A DNA stretch of 64,000 nucleotides from Alphaproteobacteria bacterium (GCA_024278855.1 JAJRSJ010000005.1:34919-98918); one strand, 5' to 3'. Positions 19,285-28,493 are shown, numbered from the stretch's first letter. Made by a program: numbers and translations. The notes: generated from the letters alone by a model not told the origin.

Positions 19285-21198
19285 ATGTCGGACACATCAA
19301 AACTGGCCAGTGACAGTATGGAGCCAAGCATGGAGGATATTTTATCCTCTATCCGTCAGGTTATAGCTGATGATATTGCCCCTGAACAAACCGATGAACA
19401 GACTGATGGGTCAATTCATGAGCAAGCTAATGCGAAGGCTGATGAAGCGGTAAGCGCGAAGGCCAAAGAATTGGTCAAAACCATAGACGGCGAGCCCAGC
19501 GCTACAACTATAGATTCTGAAACATTTATAGATTTCCCTCAGATTGACGCCAAACTCGATTTAGCACTTGACCAGACCTCTGACTTGGGCACATCTGATT
19601 TGGATGCCTCTGATCTGCAAGATGATATTTTTGAAAACATTCTGGAGCTTGAAACTCTGGCCGATGAGTCGCAGGCCAGTTCGAAAAACCCTGAAAACCC
19701 AGAAAGCGAAAACCCTGTAAACGAAAACCTTGTATCTGACAATTTACTAGAGACGACCGGGCTTAATGAAAATACATTAGAGGGCATCCAAACTGAAGAT
19801 ATGGTCGACATCTTAGGGCCAGATGAAATTACTCCAGATAAGAAAGACCTTGCAAGCAGCCTGACCGAAGACACTAAAACCATCACGGCCGAGGTTGGCT
19901 TTGACCCCAACCTTGATTTGGTCTTGGATGGAGATGGTTCTGATTTTTTAACCACCTTAGGCTCTAAAGACGAAACTGCTAAACCTGTTAATTTGGACGA
20001 CGGTTTGGATGTTGATTTGGACGCTGATTTGGATACCCATGCCAGACTTGAAATCCCGGATGCCACTGCGCAAAACCAGCCGGACGATGAAATAGATTTG
20101 GTCAAATCATTACTCGCCGACCTCATGGACGAACCTGCGACCGCCACCCCAGTTGATAGCGAGCAAAAAAGTGAATTTGCAAATGAAACGCCGCGCCCTA
20201 ACCATGAAGCTATATTTACGCCGCACACCGTAGCCCCGCACACCGTAGCAATGGCAGAAGAACAATTTTTGGCAGAAGAATTGATCATCCCCGAACCTGG
20301 CACCACCGAACCGCATACACCAAAACCTAATACACCTGAACAGGGTACATCTGAACTGGGCGCATCTGAATTAGAGCAAGATTTTCCTAGAGAACCACAC
20401 AAAACCGAATTTGTAGATATTTCGCCGCAAGATTTTTTCACCCAAGAAGATGCGCACCCAGTTACGGCTAACACACCAGTTACGGCAAGCGTAGATGAAC
20501 CTGCCCAAGATGAACTGGCCCAAAATACGCCCACTCAGGACATATCTGCTCCAGATGCGAATTTTCAAGAACCGTTGCACAGCACGGAAAGCGCCGACAG
20601 TGAGACAAAACCCGACACTGCATTGGCCGACATAGCTGAAGCCGCTCTCTTGGCAAATGAAGACAGGCAAACAAATGAAGGCTTGGCTGGCGGCATCTCT
20701 GTTGAAACTACGACTGAAGTTACTGCGAATCTATCTGAAACGGATATGCTATCCAAGCTAACCCTGCTTGCCAGTTCATCGTCGGTGAGCGGCGAGGCTA
20801 GTAAAACTGAAAAACATGGCGGGCTAGAAGATGAAAGCCCAACACACGATCAAGCTGAAATCGACAGCTTACTAGAACCGGTACAGCTCGCAAATATTCC
20901 AAAAATCAACAAACCAGACACAAACGAACCAAAACAGGAGGACAATGCTATGGTCACCCCTTTACAAAAAGAAACCCTCATTGACGAGCAAACCGAAGAA
21001 ATTACCAGTACGGCCTTTGCATCCTTGACCAGTGCGGTGGCCGAGAAATCCCTGTTGGAGGAAAACGGCCCGCCCATTGGCGAATTGGTCAAAGAAGCCC
21101 TGAAGCCTATGTTACAAGAATGGCTGGATAAAAACCTCAAAACCATGGTACAACGGGCCGTGACCAAAGAGATCAAGCGGATTTCGTCAGGTAAATAA
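19285..21198 (+). CDS. popZ: PopZ/DUF2497 polar organizing protein with greatly extended acidic linker
   Basis: The two conserved ends of the PopZ (DUF2497) family are plain: an N-terminal helix MEPSMEDILSSIRQVIADD at residues 12-30 and a C-terminal assembly region GPPIGELVKEALKPMLQEW...NLKTMVQRAVTKEIKRIS in the last 50 or so residues. Between them lie more than 500 residues of Asp/Glu/Pro/Thr/Ser-rich low-complexity sequence. Caulobacter PopZ, as I recall, is about 177 residues in total. PopZ forms a polar condensate that anchors ParB and cell-cycle regulators; the acidic linker tunes its fluidity. The position next to valS agrees with popZ loci. RBS GGGGACA precedes ATG 19285. Confident in family, less in a polar role here. 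Confidence 0.88.
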   Translation: MSDTSKLASDSMEPSMEDILSSIRQVIADDIAPEQTDEQTDGSIHEQANAKADEAVSAKAKELVKTIDGEPSATTIDSETFIDFPQIDAKLDLALDQTSDLGTSDLDASDLQDDIFENILELETLADESQASSKNPENPESENPVNENLVSDNLLETTGLNENTLEGIQTEDMVDILGPDEITPDKKDLASSLTEDTKTITAEVGFDPNLDLVLDGDGSDFLTTLGSKDETAKPVNLDDGLDVDLDADLDTHARLEIPDATAQNQPDDEIDLVKSLLADLMDEPATATPVDSEQKSEFANETPRPNHEAIFTPHTVAPHTVAMAEEQFLAEELIIPEPGTTEPHTPKPNTPEQGTSELGASELEQDFPREPHKTEFVDISPQDFFTQEDAHPVTANTPVTASVDEPAQDELAQNTPTQDISAPDANFQEPLHSTESADSETKPDTALADIAEAALLANEDRQTNEGLAGGISVETTTEVTANLSETDMLSKLTLLASSSSVSGEASKTEKHGGLEDESPTHDQAEIDSLLEPVQLANIPKINKPDTNEPKQEDNAMVTPLQKETLIDEQTEEITSTAFASLTSAVAEKSLLEENGPPIGELVKEALKPMLQEWLDKNLKTMVQRAVTKEIKRISSGK

Positions 21199-21247
21199 TC
21201 CGGTAAATAATTTTCTGGAATTGTGCGCAAGGGCGCGTTAAACCAAC

Positions 21248-21280
21248 AAACCGCTCTCTGTGATAGAGGGCGGTTTATTT
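21248..21280 (+). terminator. Rho-independent-like terminator between popZ and valS
   Basis: A hairpin AAACCGCTCTCT (loop GTGAT) AGAGGGCGGTTT with one bulge, followed by a short T-rich stretch (ATTTATG). It lies 50 bases after the popZ stop and only 16 bases before the valS ATG, so it can end the popZ transcript or form part of a valS leader. Confidence 0.65.
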
Positions 21281-21295
21281 ATGTGAGTATAGAGA

Positions 21296-24211
21296 ATGTT
21301 GGACAAGAGTTTTAATCCGAGCGAGGCCGAACAGCGCATTTACGAAGCTTGGGAAAACAGCGGCGCGTTTAAGCCCCGCCCTGCCCGGCCTACGGACACC
21401 AAGGACGATAATTATTCCATCGTCATCCCGCCGCCCAATGTCACGGGCAATCTGCATATGGGCCATGCGCTCAACAACACCCTGCAAGACATTCTCATCC
21501 GCTATAACCGCATGCAAGGCAAGGCGGTACTGTGGCAGCCGGGCATGGACCATGCCGGCATTGCCACACAAATGGTGGTCGAGCGGCAAATGGCCGAAGC
21601 AGGAGAGCCCAAACGCACCGAGATAGGCCGCGAGGCGTTCATCAAGAAAGTTTGGGAATGGAAAGAAAAATCAGGCGGCACGATTGAGAAACAAACCCGC
21701 AGGCTCGGCGCGTCTTGCGACTGGTCACGCACACGCTTTACCATGGACGACGGTCTGTCGGACGCCGTGCGCAAAGTGTTTGTGCAAATGTATAATGAAG
21801 GGCTGATTTACCGCGATAAACGTCTGGTCAATTGGGATCCCCACTTCCAAACCGCCATCTCCAATATCGAGGTTGAAAACGAAGAACGAGACGGTTTTTT
21901 CTGGCATTTCAAATACCCGCTTGAAAACGGTGAAACCTACGAATATGTGGAAAAAGACGAGGACGGCAAAGTCACCTTGCGCGAGACCCGCGACTATATT
22001 TCCATCGCCACCACCCGCCCCGAAACCATGCTCGGCGACGGCGCGGTGGCCGTACATCCGTCCGACGAACGCTATGCGCCTATCGTAGGCAAACGGGTTT
22101 TGCTCCCCCTAGCCGACAGATATATCCCGATCATCACCGACCGTTACCCCGACCCGGACAAAGGTTCCGGCGCCGTAAAAATCACCGGGGCCCACGATTT
22201 CAACGACTACGAAGTCGCCAAACGTCACGACCTGCCCCTGCACGTAATCATGGACGAAAAAGCCCGCATGAAAGCGGGCGAGATTATGCCAGAAAAATAT
22301 GTCGGCATGGACAGGTTCGATGCCCGCAAAGCCGTAGTCGCGGACATAGACGCGCTCGGGCTTTTAGAAAAAGTCGAAGACCACAAAGCCGCCGTCCCCA
22401 TTGGCGATAGATCCGGCGTAGTCATAGAACCCATGCTGACGGATCAATGGTATGTGGACGCGAAGAAATTATCGGTAGATGCGGTAGCCGCCATGAATGC
22501 GGGGCATTCTGGCGAGGACGGGGATAAAGGCGAAACCCGTTTCATCCCGCCCAATTGGAAAAAGACATGGGACCAATGGATGGACGAAATCCAGCCCTGG
22601 TGTATCTCCAGACAACTCTGGTGGGGGCATCAGGTTCCGGCTTGGTATGGGCCAGAAAATCCAATTTCAGAGAATCAAGAGAGAGTTGATTATTCAGGTT
22701 TAAAACCTTTCGTCGCTCATAACGCAACATCCGCAATTAGTCTTGCTCAAAAATATTACGATGAAACATATGGCACAGGAAAAATAAAGGTCACAGGTAC
22801 AGTAGATGGCGGTGGCGAGCCAAGATCACCCGGTATGGACGTGAGACAAAGGTCAGGTGGCTCAAATCTCCATACAGGCGAAATACATGTTGATCTGACC
22901 CGCGACCCAGACGTACTCGACACATGGTTCTCGTCTGGCCTTTGGCCGTTCGCCACCCTTGGCTGGCCGGAGGAGACGCCGGAGTTTGACCGCTTCTACC
23001 CGACCTCCACCCTTGTTACCGCATTTGATATTATCTTTTTCTGGGTGGCGCGGATGATGATGCAGGGTTTGCATTTAACCGGGCAAGTGCCGTTTAAGGA
23101 CGTGTATATCCATGCGCTGGTGTTGGATGAACACGGCCAGAAAATGTCCAAATCCAAGGGCAATGTGGTTGACCCGCTTGTGCTGATCGACAAATACGGC
23201 GCGGACGCTCTGCGGTTCTCGCTGGCCGCCCAAGCGGCCCAGGGCCGCAATATCCGGCTCTCGGAACCACGCATCGAGGGCTACCGTAATTTCGGCACCA
23301 AGCTATGGAACGCCGCCAATTTTTGCCAGCTGAAAGGCTGCGCCCCCGTAACCGGGTTCGACCCGCTCTCGTGCCAACAAACCGTCAATAAATGGGTTGT
23401 CGGCGAGGTCGCCAAGGCGTCTGCACTGGTCACATCAGCCATCGAAGCCTATAGATTTAACGAAGCCGCAGACGCCGCCTACAAGTTTTCACGTGGACAG
23501 TATTGTGACTGGTATGTGGAACTGATCCAGCCGGTATTCGATTCTGGAGATGATGAAGCAATCAATGAGACCAAAGCCTGCGCGGCATGGGCTTTTGATC
23601 AAATCCTGAAAATGTTGCACCCGTTCATGCCGTTTATCACCGAGGAACTCTGGGCGCAAACGGCGGGCGAAACACCCCGCGAGGGCTTCCTCATGGCCGC
23701 CCCATGGCCTGATATGGACGACAATTATATCAACACCCAAGCCGAAACCGACATCGCTTGGCTCATTGACCTAATCAGCGAAGTCCGCTCCGTGCGCACC
23801 GAAATGAACATCCCGCCGTCCAAAAAAGCCAAAATGGTACTGGTCGGCGCGTCCGAGCAAACCATATCCCGCATGGGCACTTACAAAGAAGCTCTGGAAC
23901 GCATGGCCCGCATGGAAAATTGGGAGGTCGCCGACACCGCCCCCAAAGGTGCTATCCAGGCGGTTGTCGGCGAAACCACCATCGCCATGCCGTTAGAAGG
24001 CCTTATCGACCTGAACGCAGAACGCGCCCGAACCCTCAAAGAAATCGCCAAAGTCGAGATTGAGATCAAGAAAATCGACAGCAAGCTCGCCAATAAAAAC
24101 TTTACAGACCGCGCCCCCGAAGCCGTTGTCAACGAACAACACACAAGACACACAGCATTTACGGCAGAGCTGGAAAAACTAAAATCGGCATTGGATAATT
24201 TACCAAGCTAG
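21296..24211 (+). CDS. valS: Valyl-tRNA synthetase with an unusual insertion
   Basis: A 971-residue class I synthetase charging tRNA-Val. The HIGH signature is PPPNVTGNLHMGHALNNT near residue 50, the CP1 editing domain is in the first half (TTRPETMLGDGAVAVHPSDERY), KMSKS is in HGQKMSKSKGNVVDPL near residue 620, and there is an anticodon-binding domain and a C-terminal coiled coil (ARTLKEIAKVEIEIKKIDSKLANKNF). Between AWYGPENPI and VDLTRDPDVLDTWFSSGLWPF there are about 40 more residues than I expect, encoded by a stretch (about 22660-22890) that is visibly AT-richer with AGA codons. The frame is intact. Confidence 0.95.
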   Translation: MLDKSFNPSEAEQRIYEAWENSGAFKPRPARPTDTKDDNYSIVIPPPNVTGNLHMGHALNNTLQDILIRYNRMQGKAVLWQPGMDHAGIATQMVVERQMAEAGEPKRTEIGREAFIKKVWEWKEKSGGTIEKQTRRLGASCDWSRTRFTMDDGLSDAVRKVFVQMYNEGLIYRDKRLVNWDPHFQTAISNIEVENEERDGFFWHFKYPLENGETYEYVEKDEDGKVTLRETRDYISIATTRPETMLGDGAVAVHPSDERYAPIVGKRVLLPLADRYIPIITDRYPDPDKGSGAVKITGAHDFNDYEVAKRHDLPLHVIMDEKARMKAGEIMPEKYVGMDRFDARKAVVADIDALGLLEKVEDHKAAVPIGDRSGVVIEPMLTDQWYVDAKKLSVDAVAAMNAGHSGEDGDKGETRFIPPNWKKTWDQWMDEIQPWCISRQLWWGHQVPAWYGPENPISENQERVDYSGLKPFVAHNATSAISLAQKYYDETYGTGKIKVTGTVDGGGEPRSPGMDVRQRSGGSNLHTGEIHVDLTRDPDVLDTWFSSGLWPFATLGWPEETPEFDRFYPTSTLVTAFDIIFFWVARMMMQGLHLTGQVPFKDVYIHALVLDEHGQKMSKSKGNVVDPLVLIDKYGADALRFSLAAQAAQGRNIRLSEPRIEGYRNFGTKLWNAANFCQLKGCAPVTGFDPLSCQQTVNKWVVGEVAKASALVTSAIEAYRFNEAADAAYKFSRGQYCDWYVELIQPVFDSGDDEAINETKACAAWAFDQILKMLHPFMPFITEELWAQTAGETPREGFLMAAPWPDMDDNYINTQAETDIAWLIDLISEVRSVRTEMNIPPSKKAKMVLVGASEQTISRMGTYKEALERMARMENWEVADTAPKGAIQAVVGETTIAMPLEGLIDLNAERARTLKEIAKVEIEIKKIDSKLANKNFTDRAPEAVVNEQHTRHTAFTAELEKLKSALDNLPS

Positions 24212-24269
24212 GGCAATGTAGCTAAAGGAAAGCATAAAGCCCCCGCAAATTGAGAGTTGTGATAGCCGG

Positions 24270-25562
24270 CTATTTAGTATTGAAACTCCAAATTTCCGGC
24301 ACATCTACAAGCATGTCTTGGTAATACGTTTGGAAACCGGGGAGTTTGACTTGGTTTAGAAAACTTGAATAGGCCAGATAACTGACCAGAAACCGCATAT
24401 CGCTGATCCAGGGCGGCAGGATTTTGGCCGGGATTATCTTCCCATTTGCCGCCAAGATAGCCATAGCGGGAATATCCTCGATGTCTAATTTACCCACGAA
24501 CAAGAGCCGCAATAAATCGGCCCGACCAAGCTTGGTAGCCGTGCGCATGAAATTATGGACGCGCAGCAAACCGTTGAGATAAACCCCGTCTTTAGTAAAC
24601 GGCGCCCCGCCGGTAATGACGCCGCCCCTGAACACCCGGCGCGTATCGGCGAAAGCCTGCGTGCTTGGGTTGTCACAAGATTTAAAGTATCGGAACACCT
24701 GCATAAAATCCGCCCCGTCCACCGACATTTGTATGGCAATCACCCGGTCAACCAGACGGCGAAACCGCACCGGATCCATAGCACCAGTAATGATTTCGGC
24801 GAATACGGCCAAGCCTTCTTGGATCTCGGTCGTGCCTGCATGGGAAGCACCGAGGATGGGAAAGTCCGCCTGTGTTCGCCCGTTTCGAGCCGTTGCCACA
24901 TGGACGAGGGCTTCATGGTGCAAGAGTTGGCGCACATCCAAGGCGGTAAAACGAGCATCAGAACGCACCCGGATTCGCCGCGACCCGGCCAAAACCTTGG
25001 CGGACAAATCCGGAGACAATTCGGCAATAGGCGCATTGCCATCAAAATAGCGGGATAATTTGCCCGACAAGCGCTTGGTAAATTCTTCCGCCCCGAAATC
25101 TTCGTCCGCGCCGCCCAATACCAATTGTTCGAAACTTAGCCCCGACAATGTCCCGTCTAAATGCTTGGCCAGATCTACATTTCTGGTTTTACGGTCAAGC
25201 ATGGTATCGGTTGGTGTGCCGTAGAGCCGTTTTGAATGGCTATAAAATTCCGGCGTGCCGACGGCCTCTAACATATTGGCCCCATGCTCCAACTTATTCG
25301 CGGTTCGGCTTAACCATTGCAACACCGGATGCTCGCCCGCCACCAATGGCTTAATTTTTGCAAGTTCTGCACGGGTTTTCTCGCCGTCAAATTTCGGATA
25401 TTCAGGCTTTGGTAAACCCGCACACCCGCTCGCTAAAAACGCCGCTTCAATTTCAGGTTCCCAGTTTAGTGTGCGCAAAATTCGAATTTTGCGTTCCGCC
25501 TGTTTGAGCAATTTAGCCGCCCTACTCGCTTGTTCATAAATTTTCGGGCTGAGACCGGACAT
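24270..25562 (-). CDS. DUF1704 family putative zinc carboxypeptidase (MATCAP/QEGLA-motif protein)
   Basis: A 430-residue protein starting at ATG 25562, 4 bases after the tdk stop. Bacterial members are called flavohemoglobin expression-modulating QEGLA-motif proteins, and the motif is present (TTEIQEGLAVFAE, residues 244-256). It also has HEALVH at residues 216-221, matching the HExxxH zinc motif of the related eukaryotic MATCAP tubulin tyrosine carboxypeptidases; the Glu of QEGLA would be the third ligand. From this I infer an active metal-dependent peptidase, but the substrate is unknown. It probably forms an operon with tdk, a pairing I do not recognise as standard. Confidence 0.82.
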   Translation of the reverse strand: MSGLSPKIYEQASRAAKLLKQAERKIRILRTLNWEPEIEAAFLASGCAGLPKPEYPKFDGEKTRAELAKIKPLVAGEHPVLQWLSRTANKLEHGANMLEAVGTPEFYSHSKRLYGTPTDTMLDRKTRNVDLAKHLDGTLSGLSFEQLVLGGADEDFGAEEFTKRLSGKLSRYFDGNAPIAELSPDLSAKVLAGSRRIRVRSDARFTALDVRQLLHHEALVHVATARNGRTQADFPILGASHAGTTEIQEGLAVFAEIITGAMDPVRFRRLVDRVIAIQMSVDGADFMQVFRYFKSCDNPSTQAFADTRRVFRGGVITGGAPFTKDGVYLNGLLRVHNFMRTATKLGRADLLRLLFVGKLDIEDIPAMAILAANGKIIPAKILPPWISDMRFLVSYLAYSSFLNQVKLPGFQTYYQDMLVDVPEIWSFNTK

Positions 25563-25566
25563 CACA

Positions 25567-26157
25567 TTACCCGGTATCTTTATGGGGCTCACCGGATTTC
25601 CAATGCTTGCGGCACACGGATGCATAAACATCATTACCGCCAATCACGACTTGGGTTCCGGCCTTTACCGACTTGCCACCTGCGTCCATGCGCAGCACCA
25701 TAGAAGCTTTGCTGCCGCACCAACATATGGTGCGAATTTCGCGCAGATGATCGGCGAGCGCCAACAGGGCCGCACTGCCGGGGAATAATTCGCCGGCAAA
25801 ATCCGTGCGCAGACCGTAACATAAAACCGGAATGCGAAGCTCGTCTGTCACTTTAGAGAGCTGCCAAACCTGTTCAGCACTTAAAAATGGCGCCTCGTCG
25901 ATCATCACGCAATCAACCGGGTTTTCCTTGTGGCGTGCCGTAATCGCAGCATATACATCCGTACCACTTGAAAATAAATCTGCCGGTTTATCCAAACCAA
26001 TGCGCGACGCAATTTGCCCAACCCCGGCCCGATCGTCCAAAGCCGCCGTCATGAGCAAAGTCCGCATGCCTTGCTCATAATAGTTATGGCTAGCCTGCAA
26101 AAGCACCGTAGACTTGCCCGCATTCATCGCGGAATAGTTAAAATATAATTTGGCCAA
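25567..26157 (-). CDS. tdk: Thymidine kinase (type II, tetrameric)
   Basis: A 196-residue cytosolic salvage enzyme that phosphorylates thymidine with ATP. It has the Walker A motif [13 protein letters not shown] at residues 8-20, Walker B-like [18 protein letters not shown] near residue 85, and the C-terminal zinc-ribbon cysteines (TICWCGSKA ... CRKHW). The length is normal. It is followed immediately by the DUF1704 gene. Upstream is the broken PNPOx-family gene. Confidence 0.95.
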   Translation of the reverse strand: MAKLYFNYSAMNAGKSTVLLQASHNYYEQGMRTLLMTAALDDRAGVGQIASRIGLDKPADLFSSGTDVYAAITARHKENPVDCVMIDEAPFLSAEQVWQLSKVTDELRIPVLCYGLRTDFAGELFPGSAALLALADHLREIRTICWCGSKASMVLRMDAGGKSVKAGTQVVIGGNDVYASVCRKHWKSGEPHKDTG

Positions 26158-26219
26158 TTTGTTGCTTTAGAATCTGTTAAAACAAAACCTTACTGCGAAC
26201 AAAAGCTTGGCGCAAATAC

Positions 26220-26888
26220 CTAGCCAATAATAAACTTTGCTAAATCTGCTGGTGGCATCAGGCCTTGCAGATTTCTTGGATCGTCGATTGGTTTTCCGAC
26301 ATTTGTGGTCACAGGTAATATACCGGCCCAGATCGGCAACCCATAATCATCTTCATCATCCACGGGCGGGCCTGTCCTGATTTTGGCAGAGGCCTCATCA
26401 ATCGGTATCGATAGAATACTGGTCGCTTTTAATTCCTTTGCCAACATAGGCCGCATATTGTCCCAACGGCCGGGAAACCATTGCTCAAACATAGCTTTCA
26501 AACTCGCGGTTTTGGCGGCTTCGCCTTCGACTAAACTGGCTTTGCCAAACATCATCACCGACCTATAATTGACACTATGATGAAATGCGGATCGCGCCAT
26601 GACCATGCCGTCCATGAGGGTAACGGCCATACAGACATCCGTCCCCTCAGCCTTGCGTATCAAGCGGCTCGCTGCGGATCCGTGCCAGTAAACATGCGCT
26701 CCTTCGCGCTACTGCAAAGTGGGCGTGACCACTGGTTTACCTTCAAAACTATATGCCACATGACATAAGGGCATCGCGTCCAGAATATTATAGATCGTAT
26801 CCTTGGAATAATCAGCGCGCTTATGTCCTCTTTTTACGCGGGTGCGCTCGGATGCGGGGCCTTGTTTTCCTATACTTTTTTTAGACAT
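26220..26888 (-). pseudogene. Pyridoxamine 5'-phosphate oxidase-family FMN-binding protein, interrupted by one in-frame TAG
   Basis: Starting at 26888 (GGGAGG upstream), the frame reads MSKKSIGKQGPASERTRVKRGHKRADYSKDTIYNILDAMPLCHVAYSF...VVTPTLQ, meets TAG at 26709-26711 (codon 60), then continues in the same frame with REGAHVYWHGSAASRLIRKAEG and FHHSVNYRSVMMFGKA to 26220. These are the ordered motifs of the PNPOx-like / nitroimidazole-resistance flavin split-barrel family. The position of the stop fits a Trp (TQ-W-REG), so a single TGG to TAG change would explain it. Without readthrough the FMN-binding part is lost. It is neighbour to another broken gene, which favours local decay. Confidence 0.8.
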
Positions 26889-26964
26889 TATACCTCCCGT
26901 ATTTGCGCGCAAGCTAGCGCAAATATTACGTTCAGCAAAACAAGCATGGTTTCAATATATTACT

Positions 26965-27306
26965 CTACTCAAAAACCATGACACCATCATTGATCTTACC
27001 CCACCGGATTGCTTTATAGTCTTTAAGGTAATTTTCAGGGTTGCGCCAAGGCATGTGTTTGCCTTGTTTTGGCAAGACGTCCAATGCACGCAAGAAATAC
27101 CCCGAACGCAAATTGACCAATCGCTCCGTCTCCATGTCGGAGTCCGACCGAATGCCGGGATATTTAAATAAATCCCAAGTGCCGCCTAAATTCTCCCGGC
27201 TTTCCAGTACGGCATAGGACTGATCGGGACTGGTCATGGTCAGATGACATCCGGCCCCAATCCCGGAAATCCCCGCACCGATTATCAAGACATCAACATG
27301 TTCCAT
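26965..27306 (-). pseudogene. Flavin-containing (Baeyer-Villiger-type) monooxygenase remnant with large internal deletion
   Basis: The first half is the FAD-binding N-terminus ([22 protein letters not shown] ... [20 protein letters not shown]). The second half ([21 protein letters not shown]...[18 protein letters not shown]) is the extreme C-terminus of the same family. They are joined in frame at about residue 65, giving 113 residues instead of roughly 490. The whole NADPH-binding and catalytic middle is missing, so it cannot be a working monooxygenase even though the frame is open. Confidence 0.85.
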
Positions 27307-27331
27307 TAAATTATATCACCAAGCAAACCCG

Positions 27332-27994
27332 TCACCAAGGAAGCTCATAGCCCTCAGCGTGCCAGAATGTACCGCTTGTGTCCATGCTAAGCGCGTCCAT
27401 ACGTTCTATTAGCCCGGCGGCAGCAGTGCTTGCGTCGGTCATACCATTACCATTTGTCATATTCGTGCGCACATACCCCGGATGCAGGAGGGTAACGGCA
27501 ATACCGCGCGGGCGCATATCATGGGACAGGTTTACCCCGGCCATATTGGCGGCGGTTTTGGACATGCGGTAGCCGTACATGCCGCCGGATGAATTATCGT
27601 CCAGAGAGCCAACCCGCGAGGTGACGATTCCGATTTTGGCACCATCTTTAAGGTTTGCGTTCAGGGCTTGGGTGACGCGAAGTGGCCCGAGCGTATTGAC
27701 CTCATATTGTGCGCGCATCCGCTCAAAATCGAGGGTCCCAAAGCTCTCACCCGTAAGGATACCGGCATTGTTGATCAGTACATCAAGCTTGCGCTCACCA
27801 ACAATTTTTGCCAAAGCCGCCACACTGTCCGCACTGGTGACATCAATGTTTTGGGCAATCTCGCACCCCGCCGCACGCAGTTCATCACTGGCGCTGCGAC
27901 AAGTGGCAATCACTTCGTCCCCCCGCTGCGCATATTGTTTCGCCATCTCAAGACCAATGCCCTGATTAGTCCCGGTAATTAATATTTGTGCCAT
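27332..27994 (-). CDS. Short-chain dehydrogenase/reductase (SDR)
   Basis: A 220-residue oxidoreductase starting at 27994 (AGGGAG upstream). It has the Rossmann motif TGTNQGIG at residues 7-14, NNAG in VLINNAGILTG, a catalytic Ser in IVTSRVGSL and YxxxK in MYGYRMSKTAANMAG. These are the full set for a classical SDR using NAD(P)H. The substrate is unknown; such C-factor-like SDRs are often annotated only generally. The open frame extends 80 codons upstream, but that part is a translated tandem repeat and not real coding sequence. Confidence 0.88.
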   Translation of the reverse strand: MAQILITGTNQGIGLEMAKQYAQRGDEVIATCRSASDELRAAGCEIAQNIDVTSADSVAALAKIVGERKLDVLINNAGILTGESFGTLDFERMRAQYEVNTLGPLRVTQALNANLKDGAKIGIVTSRVGSLDDNSSGGMYGYRMSKTAANMAGVNLSHDMRPRGIAVTLLHPGYVRTNMTNGNGMTDASTAAAGLIERMDALSMDTSGTFWHAEGYELPW

Positions 27995-28493
27995 TTTGTT
28001 TCTCCCTAGTCTGGTATCAAGTCTGGTATCAAGTCTGGTATCAAGTCTGGTATCAAGTCTGGGATCAAGTCTGGCACCAAGCCCAGCACCAATAGCATCA
28101 TACCCGTTGGGTTGACGTTGTGCTACTTCATTCTTGAACATCCGGTAAATAAATGGGACGTCCGTGTGGTTTTGCCCGACACTGGAATACCAGATTAGAG
28201 CGCTTAGTTGAGTTTCGTGAGGAGCTAGCCACACGGCGGTGTCTTTTCACATAGGGGGCCCGTAGGTTAGTCGAGAACCAAGGACCTCACCCGGAGCCGG
28301 CCGACCACTCTTTGTTATCAGAGCATCTACACCGACGAAACACCGTCTTCCCTCCAGCCAGCCAACGATCGCTTGCCTGTCCCTGACGGAAGAACAATTT
28401 CAATATAAGGGTAGCCATATAATCAGGGATAAAACTTCTTGTCTTTCTGTAATAATAGAAATTGACACTGTGTGAATAAATTAGAGACAAACC
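27995..28493. other. Gene-free 499-base region upstream of the SDR gene
   Basis: It holds the 12-bp tandem repeat at 28011-28082 next to the SDR start. I found no convincing gene in the remainder. The short open frames (for example minus 28287-28490) lack ribosome sites and recognisable protein motifs, and no tRNA fold was seen. It may be worn-down accessory DNA adjoining the decaying flavin-enzyme genes. Confidence 0.6.
28011..28082. repeat. Six 12-bp tandem repeats upstream of the SDR gene
   Basis: Four identical units CTGGTATCAAGT (28011-28058) are followed by two diverged copies (28059-28082). The array begins 17 bases before the SDR start codon on the coding strand, that is in its leader or promoter. 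On the minus strand it reads as repeated RLDT codons, which is why the open frame looks longer than the gene. Confidence 0.9.

Noticed and set aside
19539..20534. A 331-codon open frame antisense to popZ
   Set aside because: It is Ser/Val/Gly-rich low complexity mirroring the acidic PopZ linker and has no ribosome site or family motif; the popZ ends are conserved on the other strand.
28011..28082. Possible CRISPR-like array
   Set aside because: Units are 12 bp, directly adjacent and without spacers; no cas gene is nearby. The same holds for the 15-bp arrays at 10857 and 14049.
27995..28234. N-terminal extension of the SDR by 80 codons
   Set aside because: It is made of translated tandem repeat and non-conserved sequence, and a good ribosome site precedes the internal ATG at 27994.
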